64,000 nt of DNA from positions 179,670-243,669 of the forward strand of contig NZ_AQQY01000006.1 in the NCBI RefSeq assembly GCF_000671395.1, in the 5' to 3' direction. Position 1 is the first letter of the stretch; each line of letters begins with the position of its first letter. The DNA comes from Actibacterium atlanticum. GTDB taxonomy: Bacteria; Pseudomonadota; Alphaproteobacteria; Rhodobacterales; Rhodobacteraceae. Of the stretch, positions 1-7,984 are shown one piece after another. The position numbers were made by a program, and so were the translations under genes. Below the pieces are notes generated by a model. That model was given only the letters and a program-made list of their open reading frames with translations, was not told the DNA's origin and did not search any database.

Positions 1-1426
1 GATCCATGTTGTCCTTGTCTTCAAGGATGCCATCAATCCAGCGCGACACAGGGATACCGGTCAGGTTCTGCAAAGACTTCTCTTTGCCATCGGCACCCGT
101 CAGGGTGTCGAACTGGCCTGCCAGCCATTCGGGGTCTTCCTCCCACACGCGGGCCCAGTGGCCCCAAGCACCTTTGGACAGGCCATAGTAGCCCGGCAAG
201 GTGTGCGACAGCACGCCAAGGTCGGTTGCGCCCTGCACGTTATCGTGGCCACGGAAGATGTTGGTGCCACCACCGCTGGTGCCCATGTTGCCAAGGGCCA
301 GCTGAAGCACACAGTAGGCACGGGTGTTGTTGTTGCCGTTAGTGTGCTGCGTGCCCCCCATGCACCAGATCAGGGTGCCGGGGCGGTTGTTGGCCATGGT
401 CCGGGCCACGCGCTTAAGCTGCGAGCCGGGGGTGCCGGTCACACGCTCCACCTCTTCGGGGGTCCACTTGGCCACTTCCTCGCGGATTTGGTCCATGCCC
501 CAGACACGGGTGCGGATGAACTCTTTGTCCTCCCAGCCGTTCTCGAAGATGTGCCACAGAATGCCCCAGATCAGGGCCACGTCCGTACCCGGACGGAAGC
601 GCACATATTCATCGGCATGAGCCGCCGTGCGGGTGAACCGAGGGTCACACACGATCAGCGGCGCGTTGTTTTCCTCTTTGGCTTTCAGCACATGCAGCAG
701 CGACACGGGGTGTGCCTCGGCCGGGTTGCCGCCAATGATGAAAATGGCCTTGGAGTTGTGGATGTCATTGTACGAGTTCGTCATCGCACCATAGCCCCAG
801 GTGTTTGCAACACCTGCTACTGTGGTCGAGTGACAAATCCGGGCCTGGTGATCCACGTTATTCGTGCCCCAGTAGGCGGCGAATTTGCGGAACAGATAGG
901 CCTGTTCGTTGTTGTGCTTGGCTGAACCCAGCCAATAGACACTGTCAGGGCCGCTCTCGTCGCGGATCTGCATCATGCCGCCGCCGATCTCGTCGATCGC
1001 CTGTTCCCAGCTGATGCGCTTCCACTCTCCACCCTCTTTTTTCATCGGGTACTTCAGGCGGCGCTCGCCATGGGCATGTTCGCGTACCGAGGCGCCCTTG
1101 GCGCAGTGCGAACCCAGATTGAACGGGCTGTCCCAACCGGGCTCCTGCCCGACCCAAACACCGTTTTGCACTTCGGCAACAACCGTACAGCCGACCGAAC
1201 AGTGGGTGCACACGGATTTGACAGCTTCCACCGCGCCGGTGGCCGCTGTGGCCGCTGTGGCTTGGGTGACAGCGCCGCCAGTGGCGCTGATTGCGGCAAG
1301 GCCACCAATGGCCAGGCCAGAGCCACGCAGGAACGCGCGGCGGTCCACTGATGTCGATGCGACATCAGACAGGATACTTGTCCGCTGGGGGCGTCTCGCA
1401 ACCCCGTTGGTCTTTTTCCTAAGCAT
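1..1426 (-). CDS. fdhA: formate dehydrogenase catalytic (alpha) subunit, 3' end cut off
   Basis: Catalytic subunit of a molybdenum- or tungsten-dependent formate dehydrogenase that oxidises formate to CO2; 475 codons are present and the gene runs off the left edge. The N-terminus has a twin-arginine signal (DRRAFLRGSGLA), so the enzyme is exported folded. A [4Fe-4S] site follows (CTHCSVGC, then SHCAKG), then the metal-ligand region RICHSTT with Cys near residue 198, so the ligand is cysteine and not selenocysteine. Start ATG at 1426 follows GGGAGG on the minus strand. It is last of the visible run DUF3305-DUF3306-TorD-TAT protein-FdhA; a beta Fe-S subunit and a membrane subunit are expected beyond the edge. 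The nearby tungstate importer suggests tungsten at the active site (inference). Confidence 0.93.
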   Translation of the reverse strand, partial: MLRKKTNGVARRPQRTSILSDVASTSVDRRAFLRGSGLAIGGLAAISATGGAVTQATAATAATGAVEAVKSVCTHCSVGCTVVAEVQNGVWVGQEPGWDSPFNLGSHCAKGASVREHAHGERRLKYPMKKEGGEWKRISWEQAIDEIGGGMMQIRDESGPDSVYWLGSAKHNNEQAYLFRKFAAYWGTNNVDHQARICHSTTVAGVANTWGYGAMTNSYNDIHNSKAIFIIGGNPAEAHPVSLLHVLKAKEENNAPLIVCDPRFTRTAAHADEYVRFRPGTDVALIWGILWHIFENGWEDKEFIRTRVWGMDQIREEVAKWTPEEVERVTGTPGSQLKRVARTMANNRPGTLIWCMGGTQHTNGNNNTRAYCVLQLALGNMGTSGGGTNIFRGHDNVQGATDLGVLSHTLPGYYGLSKGAWGHWARVWEEDPEWLAGQFDTLTGADGKEKSLQNLTGIPVSRWIDGILEDKDNMD

Positions 1427-1530
1427 TTAAACCTCCCTTGCTCGTCTCATTGGACGTGCTGGGTTGACGAAAACCGCAGGCAGTCGGGCGTCACGCAACC
1501 AGTCGCCTTTGGCGTTTGGAAAGGTCCGCC

Positions 1531-1722
1531 TTAGAAGCGGGCGCTTTCAAAGTAGGCACGCGTATGTGCGGTATCCTGCATCTTCTCAGATGACAGGTCC
1601 GGCTCGGCCGCGTCGGCCTGCGTGCTGCCCGAGGCCACCGCGATCGCCGCAAGCGGCGCCGATGTCCCGGCCAGTTTCAGAAAATCGCGGCGGCTCTTGG
1701 CCTCCTCGGTTTTCTTGGTCAT
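1531..1722 (-). CDS. formate dehydrogenase region TAT-target small protein
   Basis: A 63-residue protein with a strong twin-arginine motif (SRRDFLKLAG) and almost nothing else after the signal. It matches the small TAT-target proteins that are commonly encoded just before the formate dehydrogenase alpha subunit in alphaproteobacteria. The exact role is unknown; a place in export or assembly of the periplasmic enzyme is inferred from position. It lies about 100 bases before fdhA and 50 bases after the TorD-like gene, on the same strand, so it is very probably in the same transcript. The ATG follows GGGAGGGA, a strong ribosome site. Confidence 0.85.
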   Translation of the reverse strand: MTKKTEEAKSRRDFLKLAGTSAPLAAIAVASGSTQADAAEPDLSSEKMQDTAHTRAYFESARF

Positions 1723-1771
1723 GAGAGTTCCCTCCCTCGGTTATGGCGGTCGCCCGCCGTTGAAATGCGGA

Positions 1772-2401
1772 TCACTCCGCGCTCATCCGGAAGCCTTCGG
1801 CCTCGATCTCCATGAACACGCGGCCCACCTGGCCGACGGCTGCAAATAGGACCGAGTTTTTGGCGGCTTCCAAATCGGTGAAAAAATGCCCGGCCCATGG
1901 CGCGATGTGCCGGTTAAAGAAGGTGCGCTGATCGGCCAGTTCGGCCGGGTCGCCGAAACGGCCCACGATCAAAGCCCCCATCATCTCCATCAGGCTGGCG
2001 ATGTTGTCTTCGGGTTCGTAAACGTTTTGGGCGCGGGTCATGCCGCGCGCTGCCATGTCCTGACGCAGCAGCGCCAAGGGTTTCTCGTTCAGGAAACCTG
2101 TCATGTAGTAACTGGCATAGGGCAGCAGCTCGCCGCGCCCCAGACCGATGAAAAGCTTATTGAACTCGCTTTCCACAGCTTTGGGTTTTGACAGCTTGGC
2201 GATTTTGGCTAGCGCATTGATCGCGGTGCCCAGATCCCCCTGATCACCGCTTAACCCCGAGGTCTGTTCCAACAAAATCTGATCGGGCGGACCTGATAAA
2301 AGCACACCCAGAAAATTGTAAAGGTCCGCACGCAGGCGGTCTTCCTCGCTGACGGGGGGCTGTTGCAGGGCTTGTGCTGTCATTTTGTCGTCCTCTGTCA
2401 T
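1772..2401 (-). CDS. TorD/DmsD-family molybdoenzyme chaperone
   Basis: A 209-residue, largely helical protein of the TorD family. These cytoplasmic chaperones bind the signal peptide or apo-form of a molybdoenzyme until the cofactor is inserted and Tat export can proceed. The pattern RADLYNFLGVLLSGPP near the N-terminus and EPEDNIASLMEMMG in the centre (the family's E-P-x-D-H/N-x-x-x-x-x-E-x-M signature) support the call. Its ATG overlaps the stop of the DUF3306 gene by 4 bases, so translation is coupled. Client enzyme is almost certainly the adjacent formate dehydrogenase. Confidence 0.88.
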   Translation of the reverse strand: MTEDDKMTAQALQQPPVSEEDRLRADLYNFLGVLLSGPPDQILLEQTSGLSGDQGDLGTAINALAKIAKLSKPKAVESEFNKLFIGLGRGELLPYASYYMTGFLNEKPLALLRQDMAARGMTRAQNVYEPEDNIASLMEMMGALIVGRFGDPAELADQRTFFNRHIAPWAGHFFTDLEAAKNSVLFAAVGQVGRVFMEIEAEGFRMSAE

Positions 2402-3048
2402 GCGGGGGCCTGCGACGCGTCGAATACAAACCGCATTCGGCGGCGCGTGGCATCAAAGTCGGGGATGGGGTCATCAGCTGTATCTTCGGCGTCGAGCTTG
2501 GCAATCTGCGGTGTGGGCACGGCGACTGCCGCCGGGTTTGGGCTTTCCTCAGCACCCGCGATTTCTTCGGGTCCCTCCGCGGAACCCTCCGCCGCATCCG
2601 GGTCATGATCGGCGGTGGTCTGGGCTTCGTGTGCAAGCCGTTCTGCCTCGGCCTGTCGTGCCATCTCTTCGATGTGGCGGGTCATGCCCTTGCCGACCTG
2701 ATAGGCGGTCTTGAGCCCCTCGATCACCAGATTGGAATCCGTGTAATCCTCGCCGTAATCCACCAAGCCATCGACATTGGCCAAAACCGGATTGCTGAGC
2801 CACAATCGACGGATCGCCCGTTGGCGAATGCGGGCGGGTACGGTCTTGGCCAGGAAGGCCTTGAAATCATCGCCCTCGCCCAGCGTATCGGGATCCGGCA
2901 GGCCGAGCTCCTCCAGAATCTCGGCATCCGGTTTGTCTGCTAGCGCCGCTTCACGTTCGGCCTCGGCCAACGCTTCTTCGGCGCGCAGCTCGTCTTGCTG
3001 TTCAGCCTGTACGGCAGCCTTGCGGCGGGACCAGAAATCGTTGCTCAT
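2398..3048 (-). CDS. DUF3306 domain protein
   Basis: A 216-residue protein whose first 100 residues match the DUF3306 family (MSNDFWSRRKAAV at the start, then a segment around LPDPDTLGEGDDFKAFL and IRQRAIRRLWLSNPVLAN). The C-terminal third is acidic and low in complexity, with many Ala, Glu and Pro. DUF3306 and DUF3305 genes are regularly found side by side upstream of formate dehydrogenase operons; no biochemical role is established. Starts and stops overlap by 4 bases with both neighbours, so the three genes form a coupled translation unit. A role in enzyme maturation or electron transfer is only an inference from location. Confidence 0.82.
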   Translation of the reverse strand: MSNDFWSRRKAAVQAEQQDELRAEEALAEAEREAALADKPDAEILEELGLPDPDTLGEGDDFKAFLAKTVPARIRQRAIRRLWLSNPVLANVDGLVDYGEDYTDSNLVIEGLKTAYQVGKGMTRHIEEMARQAEAERLAHEAQTTADHDPDAAEGSAEGPEEIAGAEESPNPAAVAVPTPQIAKLDAEDTADDPIPDFDATRRRMRFVFDASQAPA

Positions 3049-3605
3049 TGCAAACGCCCCTTTCTGGAAGATGTCGGAGAGCGATACACATCGCTGACCT
3101 GAACGATGCGCGCGTCGCCAATCCCGTCTTCGATCTTGTCGATGCGCTTCTTGTCGCGACGCCGCTTTTTGAAAATTTCTTCTTCGTGGTGGGCTAACGC
3201 AAAATCGCGCACCCAAGCCACCAGCCCCTCGGGCATGGCAACCTTTTCAACAAGATCCTCGCCATTGTCGGCATAGTCCTGCGCCTCGTAGGGGGACGCC
3301 GTGACAAGCAGAGCGCTCAACGGGCGCGTTGGCTCATCGCTTTCGCGCAGAATGACATAGACACAGGGCACCTTGGCCGAGAGCCCCTGCAAATAGGCCT
3401 CGGCGTCAGCACCATGCATTTCCAGCGGCAAGGTGGCGATGTGGTACTCGGTGATGTCAGCCTCCTTGCGCAGCAGCTGCCAGTCCGCCGGGGGCGCCCC
3501 CGGCAAAATGCCAGTCGCCTTCCACGACCACTTGGCCCAGCGAGTCACCCCGGGTGTGCGTCGGATGACGATACCAAGTGGCATCATGTCAAAACGTTCA
3601 GAAAT
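3045..3605 (-). CDS. DUF3305 domain protein, possible ATT start
   Basis: First gene of the formate dehydrogenase operon; matches DUF3305 (PLGIVIRRTPGVTRWAKWSW near the N-terminus, then a conserved LPLEMHGADAEAYLQGL stretch). Function unknown. The start is unusual. Conventional ATG codons occur at 3587 and 3584, but the only good ribosome site, GGAGGAG at 3620-3614, is 23 or more bases upstream of them. An in-frame ATT at 3605-3603 lies 8 bases after that site and would add six residues (reading ISERFD before the first Met). I therefore give the extended frame, 186 aa; the 180-aa form from 3587 remains possible. It is divergent from the ferredoxin gene. Confidence 0.78.
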   Translation of the reverse strand: MSERFDMMPLGIVIRRTPGVTRWAKWSWKATGILPGAPPADWQLLRKEADITEYHIATLPLEMHGADAEAYLQGLSAKVPCVYVILRESDEPTRPLSALLVTASPYEAQDYADNGEDLVEKVAMPEGLVAWVRDFALAHHEEEIFKKRRRDKKRIDKIEDGIGDARIVQVSDVYRSPTSSRKGRLQ

Positions 3606-3958
3606 ATCCGTCTCTCCTCCCAAGCTCCGTCTCCGGAACCCCTGCACAAAGTGTGTGTCAGCGCCGGAAGCGGACAAAGGCACAAATCCGCGCTTTCGCG
3701 AGAAACCGACCGAGCCGGACAATTTGGGACACTTTGCTGGGACCTTCTGTCGCGGTGAGACGATTTGTCTAATTTGACTGATTTGCTTGGGTATTTGCCG
3801 CCGCAGATTTTGGCCGGATTTGACGGTGTGATTCGCGCCGAAACCCGGCGCTCCCCGACGAGGAACGCGGTTTACGGCGCAAAGGAATCATGCCTAGCTA
3901 GGGGGGTAAACAGTCGTGAAAATCGCCCAAAAGTGGTGCCACGACCCCGGGAGGAAAA
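3606..3958. promoter_or_regulatory. divergent control region between DUF3305 and ferredoxin genes
   Basis: About 350 bases with no credible gene. It must hold the promoters of both the formate dehydrogenase operon (leftward) and the multi-cluster ferredoxin gene (rightward). Visible elements are a 6-bp inverted repeat GCGCCG-aaacc-CGGCGC at 3835-3851 and a perfect 10-bp palindrome CCTAGCTAGG at 3893-3902, 57 bases before the ferredoxin start. The ferredoxin ATG is preceded by GGGAGGAA. No regulator is encoded next to it, and I cannot name a matching factor. Confidence 0.5.
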
Positions 3959-5914
3959 ATGCCTAAGTCACTGATTCTTTGTAATTGTTCCGACAGCTTT
4001 GCTCTCGACCCTCAGGCCCTGTCAACGGCCACGGGCCTTGCGTGTTCGAAGGTGCATACCGGGCTGTGCACCACTCAAGCCGCCGCCGCTGCCGAGGCCA
4101 TTACACAAGAAGAGGTAATTTTTTGTTGCGGCCAGGAGCAGCGCCATTTTGAGGAGTTGGCAGACGAACTTGCCGCCCCCACTCCGGCCTTTCTGGACCT
4201 GCGCGACCGGGCCGGTTGGACCGCGGACAGCACCTCGACACTACCCAAAATGACCGCGCTGGTGGCCGAGGCAAACCTGCCCGCACCGTCGATCAAGACC
4301 ATGGATGTGACCTCCGAAGGGCTCTGCCTGATCATCGGCAAAAGTGACGTCGCAACTGCCGCCGCCGAGCAGCTCAAGGACTATCTGGGGGTCTCGGTTC
4401 TGCTGACAGACGGGGATCTGCCCCCCGACCCGCCGCGCGACTATGATCTGTTGCGCGGGCGCCTGAAATCGGCGCGCGGGGCCTTGGGGCAATTCGTGGT
4501 TGTTATCGACGCCTTGCAGCAATGTCCCCCTGACGGACAGGACGCGCGCAACTGGTCTGCCCCGCGCGACGGGGCACATTCGCAGTGCGATATCATTCTG
4601 GACCTGACCGGCGAAACATCGCTGTTCCCGGCACCCGAAAAGCGCGAAGGATACCTGCGGGCTGACCCGGGCAGTCTGCCCGCTGTCAGCGCCGCGATCC
4701 TTCAGGCTTCGCACATGGTGGGGACCTTTGAAAAACCACTTTATGTAAAGCTGGAACCGCTTCTGTGCGCCCACTCGCGGGCGGAACAGGTGGGGTGCAG
4801 CAACTGCCTGGACAACTGCCCCACCGGCGCCATTACCCCGGATGGGGACCACGTCACGGTCGATCCGATGGCCTGTGCGGGCTGCGGGACCTGCTCGGCG
4901 CTGTGCCCATCAGGGGCGATCACCTATGACGCCCCTCCGGTAGACCTGACCCTGCGTCGGGTTCAGACGCTGGCTAAGGCCTATCTGGACGCAGGTGGCA
5001 GCAATCCCCGCCTACTTGTCGTCAACGCCCATGGCAGCGAGATGATCCGGCTGTCGGCCCGCCATGGCCGTGGCCTGCCCGCCGATGTGATCCCGCTTGA
5101 GGTCCCCGCGCTGAACGGTTTTGGCCATGCTGAAATCGCCGCTGCGCTGGCTGCGGGTTTTGCCTGTGTGTCGCTGCTGCCCGGCCCGACAACCGAACGC
5201 CCCCCGCTCGAGCGCGAGGTCACCCTTGCCCGCGCCATTGCCTCGGACGAAGCGGTTCAGATCATCGACACAACCGACCCCGACGCGATGTCCGATGCGT
5301 TGTATGGCGCTGACATTGCCCAAACCACCGTCAGCCCCGTGCGCCCCCTTGGCACGCGGCGTCAGGTTACCCGTCTGGCCGCGCAGGCCCTGAACCCCGA
5401 GGCCGAGCATATCCCCCTGCCATCAGATGCGCCCTATGGCGCTGTGTTGGTGGATACGGACAGTTGTACGTTGTGCCTGTCCTGTGTGTCGCTCTGCCCC
5501 TCAGGTGCATTGGGGGACAATCCCGATTTGCCCCAGCTGCGCTTTCAGGAAGATGCCTGCCTGCAGTGCGGGTTGTGCGCAAATGTTTGCCCTGAAAATG
5601 CAATCTCTTACGAGCCAAGGTTGAACCTGACACCCACTGCGTTGGAACAAACGGTCTTGAACGAGGAAGAGCCCTTTGCCTGCATCGAATGCGGCGCTTT
5701 GTTCGGGGTGAAGTCAACCATCGAAAAGATCACCGAGAAGCTGGCCGGCAACCACAGCATGTTCGCCAAGCCCGAAGCCGCCAAGATGATCCAGATGTGT
5801 GACAATTGCCGGGTCAACGCGCAGTTCCATTCAGAAAACAATCCCTTCACCGCGGGCGATCGCCCCAAGGTGCGCACCACCGAGGATTACCTGAGCAAAA
5901 GGCGTGATCACTGA
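3959..5914 (+). CDS. multi-[4Fe-4S] ferredoxin-like protein
   Basis: A 651-residue cytoplasmic protein with four clear ferredoxin-type [4Fe-4S] motifs in two pairs: CSNCLDNC and CAGCGTCSALC at about residues 280-320, and CTLCLSCVSLC and CLQCGLCANVC at about 503-545. Extra cysteines occur in the N-terminus (CNCSDSF, FCCGQEQ) and near the C-terminus (CIECGALFG, CDNCRV), suggesting more metal sites. No signal peptide or membrane helix is seen. It probably passes electrons or supplies Fe-S capacity for the divergently encoded formate dehydrogenase; related genes sit at the same place in other Rhodobacteraceae. The last 7 bases overlap the end of the convergent cytochrome gene. Confidence 0.85.
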   Translation: MPKSLILCNCSDSFALDPQALSTATGLACSKVHTGLCTTQAAAAAEAITQEEVIFCCGQEQRHFEELADELAAPTPAFLDLRDRAGWTADSTSTLPKMTALVAEANLPAPSIKTMDVTSEGLCLIIGKSDVATAAAEQLKDYLGVSVLLTDGDLPPDPPRDYDLLRGRLKSARGALGQFVVVIDALQQCPPDGQDARNWSAPRDGAHSQCDIILDLTGETSLFPAPEKREGYLRADPGSLPAVSAAILQASHMVGTFEKPLYVKLEPLLCAHSRAEQVGCSNCLDNCPTGAITPDGDHVTVDPMACAGCGTCSALCPSGAITYDAPPVDLTLRRVQTLAKAYLDAGGSNPRLLVVNAHGSEMIRLSARHGRGLPADVIPLEVPALNGFGHAEIAAALAAGFACVSLLPGPTTERPPLEREVTLARAIASDEAVQIIDTTDPDAMSDALYGADIAQTTVSPVRPLGTRRQVTRLAAQALNPEAEHIPLPSDAPYGAVLVDTDSCTLCLSCVSLCPSGALGDNPDLPQLRFQEDACLQCGLCANVCPENAISYEPRLNLTPTALEQTVLNEEEPFACIECGALFGVKSTIEKITEKLAGNHSMFAKPEAAKMIQMCDNCRVNAQFHSENNPFTAGDRPKVRTTEDYLSKRRDH

Positions 5915-6663
5915 TGCGCAAGCGGGGCGCCCAAATCGGCGGGCGACATGGCCGCCACATAGGCAAGGATTGCGTCGACATCCTCCAGCGTCATTTCGAG
6001 CGGGATGATCGTAGCGGGGCGTTCCTCGGCGAAAGGGGCGGTAACCCCACTCACTTGCGTGAAAGCCGGGTGCGGGTTCAGGACATAGAAGGTTTCAAAC
6101 CGCTCCTGCCAGTCCGACAGGCTGCGCAGAACCGAAAAGGACGGGGTCGAATCCACCGCGTTACGACGCCCCTCCCCTCCGATCGCGTGACAGCGCTGAC
6201 ACATCTGCTCCGACAGAACCAGCCCCCGCGCCGCATCTCCATCAATAACGACGGCTTGGGTCGTTACGGCGGCCTTCATGGGCAGATCAAAGATCTGAAC
6301 ACCGTCTGGCTTGAATCCGGTGATCGCCCGCTGACCCGCGTCAGATGTAATCCAGTCTGCAAACCTTGCGGTGCCCGGATGATCCCTGTTCAATACCTGC
6401 AAGTGCCATGTTTGCCCCATGCCGGAAAACACCGCCTGACCCATAGTGCCTATCTGCGCCTCGGCGGGGTCACCGGGGCCAACAACCTGAACTTTCACCT
6501 GCGTTTTCAGGGTAAAGCGTGGCAGCAGAAATTGGGGAAACTTTGTTTCGGACAGCTCGGGCGGCAGCGCAAGGCGCACCAGCCGATCCTCGGCATGGAC
6601 AATTCCAGCCTGAGCAAACAGCATAAGCGCGACAAAGCGCAACACGTGAACCAGTCTTACCAT
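5908..6663 (-). CDS. exported cytochrome c with shortened TupA-like segment
   Basis: A 251-residue protein with an N-terminal signal peptide (cleavage likely after VHA, near residue 24). Residues about 27-130 look like a condensed periplasmic tungstate/molybdate-binding protein: LPRFTLKTQVKVQVVGPGD resembles the first lobe and FADWITSDAGQRAI with GVQIF resembles the C-terminal end of the family, with the middle missing. A c-type heme site follows, CQRCH at residues 155-159, with a possible distal Met in the IIPLEMT segment. It is flanked by the ferredoxin and the tungstate/formate-dehydrogenase genes. I infer a periplasmic redox protein for this locus; the substrate-binding resemblance is by eye. 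Start at 6663 gives the compact signal peptide; an upstream Met at 6693 overlaps the divergent gene region. Confidence 0.72.
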   Translation of the reverse strand: MVRLVHVLRFVALMLFAQAGIVHAEDRLVRLALPPELSETKFPQFLLPRFTLKTQVKVQVVGPGDPAEAQIGTMGQAVFSGMGQTWHLQVLNRDHPGTARFADWITSDAGQRAITGFKPDGVQIFDLPMKAAVTTQAVVIDGDAARGLVLSEQMCQRCHAIGGEGRRNAVDSTPSFSVLRSLSDWQERFETFYVLNPHPAFTQVSGVTAPFAEERPATIIPLEMTLEDVDAILAYVAAMSPADLGAPLAHQ

Positions 6664-6719
6664 GCCAAATGGTATGTGGCGCCCACCCGCCACGTCAATA
6701 TCGTCGAAAGGGAGAGCCG

Positions 6720-6911
6720 ATGAGCGATGATTTCAACATGTCGATGCGCAAGTTCCTAAAGCAGGTCGGCGTGACCTCGCAGCAAGCCATCGAAGAGGCC
6801 ATGCGCCAGAACGGCAAAGCCGGAACGCCCTACACAGCCAAAGCTGTCATCACCATTGAGGGGCTCGAAATGGAACATGTCGTGACCGGAACAATCGAGG
6901 GGCAGGACTGA
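6720..6911 (+). CDS. DUF6494 small protein
   Basis: A 63-residue protein (MSDDFNMSMRKFLKQVGVTS at the start) resembling the DUF6494 family of small alphaproteobacterial proteins. No cysteines or membrane segments. The N-terminal half looks like a short amphipathic helix bundle (FLKQVGVTSQQAIEEAMRQ) and the rest like a beta hairpin. A ribosome site GGGAGAG lies just before the ATG. It starts a four-gene run in which it is 2 bases from the Mrp gene; function unknown but probably tied to formate dehydrogenase maturation by context. Confidence 0.75.
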   Translation: MSDDFNMSMRKFLKQVGVTSQQAIEEAMRQNGKAGTPYTAKAVITIEGLEMEHVVTGTIEGQD

Positions 6912-6913
6912 CC

Positions 6914-7984
6914 GTGGCTGTTACACGAGAGGCTGTATTGGCAGCCCTGAAAGAGATCAAAGACCCGGCCACCCAAGGTGACATTGTCGCCAGCGGTGTG
7001 GTGCGGGCGCTGAATGTTGACGCTGGCGCCGTACGGTTCGTCCTTGAGATAGACCCGGCCCGGGCACAGGCCTATGAGCCAGTGCGAGCGCAGGCCGAAG
7101 CAGCTGTGAAGGCGCTGCCGGACGTCCAGACTGTTTCGGTCGTGTTGACCGGACACAGCGCACAACCCGCCCCGCCCGACCTGAAACTGGGCAAAAAAGC
7201 CCCGCCCAAAGGCCCGGAAAAGCTGCCGGGAGTAGATAGGATCATCGCCATAGCCTCGGGCAAAGGCGGGGTCGGAAAGTCGACCGTTTCGGCCAATCTG
7301 GCCTGTGCTCTGGCCGCGCAGGGGCTGCGGGTTGGCTTGTTGGATGCCGATGTCTATGGCCCGTCGCAGCCGCGCATGCTGGGTGTGTCGGGCCGTCCGG
7401 CCAGCCCTGATGGAAAAACCATCCTGCCGATGCGTAACCATGGCGTGACGATGATGTCACTGGGGTTGATGACAAACGAGGATCAGGCCGTTGTCTGGCG
7501 TGGGCCAATGCTGATGGGGGCATTGCAGCAAATGCTGGGTCAGGTGCAATGGGGGGCGTTGGATGTGCTTTTGGTTGACCTGCCACCCGGTACGGGTGAC
7601 GTGCAGATGACCCTTGCACAAAAGGCGCAGCTGCAGGGCGCCGTGATCGTCAGCACCCCGCAGGATGTCGCGCTGATCGACGCCCGCAAAGGGATCGACA
7701 TGTTCAAGCAGCTCAACGTGCCGATCCTTGGGATGATCGAAAATATGTCGACCCACATCTGCAGCAATTGCGGCCACGAAGAACATGTCTTTGGCCATGG
7801 CGGCGTCGCCGCCGAGGCGGCCAAGCTGGGCGTGCCTTTGCTGGCTGAAATTCCGCTGCATCTGGATATCCGTCTGGCGGCGGATGGCGGCGCACCCATC
7901 GTTGTCTCGCAACCCGACAGCCCGCAGGCACAGGCGTTTCAGGATGTCGCGCGCAAACTGGTCTCGGTGGAGGCCCCTGCATGA
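6914..7984 (+). CDS. apbC: Mrp/ApbC-family iron-sulfur carrier ATPase
   Basis: A 356-residue P-loop ATPase that carries and delivers [4Fe-4S] clusters. An N-terminal FeS-assembly (DUF59-like) domain of about 90 residues is followed by the deviant Walker A GKGGVGKST near residue 115, the DxD-type LLDADVYGPSQPRML, Walker B LLVDLPPGTGD, and the cluster-binding CSNCGH in the C-terminal half. Start codon is GTG. It lies in a run with DUF6494, a biotin/lipoate ligase-like gene (4-base overlap) and DUF6505, next to formate dehydrogenase and a ferredoxin rich in clusters. This may be a dedicated copy; another general Mrp may exist elsewhere in the genome. Confidence 0.93.
   Translation: MAVTREAVLAALKEIKDPATQGDIVASGVVRALNVDAGAVRFVLEIDPARAQAYEPVRAQAEAAVKALPDVQTVSVVLTGHSAQPAPPDLKLGKKAPPKGPEKLPGVDRIIAIASGKGGVGKSTVSANLACALAAQGLRVGLLDADVYGPSQPRMLGVSGRPASPDGKTILPMRNHGVTMMSLGLMTNEDQAVVWRGPMLMGALQQMLGQVQWGALDVLLVDLPPGTGDVQMTLAQKAQLQGAVIVSTPQDVALIDARKGIDMFKQLNVPILGMIENMSTHICSNCGHEEHVFGHGGVAAEAAKLGVPLLAEIPLHLDIRLAADGGAPIVVSQPDSPQAQAFQDVARKLVSVEAPA

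Noticed and set aside
830..838. Selenocysteine at the formate dehydrogenase metal ligand
   Set aside because: The codon is TGT (Cys) in RICHSTT, with no in-frame TGA at this place.
158..925. Plus-strand frame inside formate dehydrogenase
   Set aside because: The minus strand encodes the Tat signal, [4Fe-4S] and metal-ligand motifs in one frame to the window edge; the plus frame is a mirror.
5914..6723. A 269-codon plus-strand frame covering the cytochrome gene
   Set aside because: The minus strand carries a signal peptide and heme motif, and the plus frame reads as Arg/Gly/His-rich shadow sequence.
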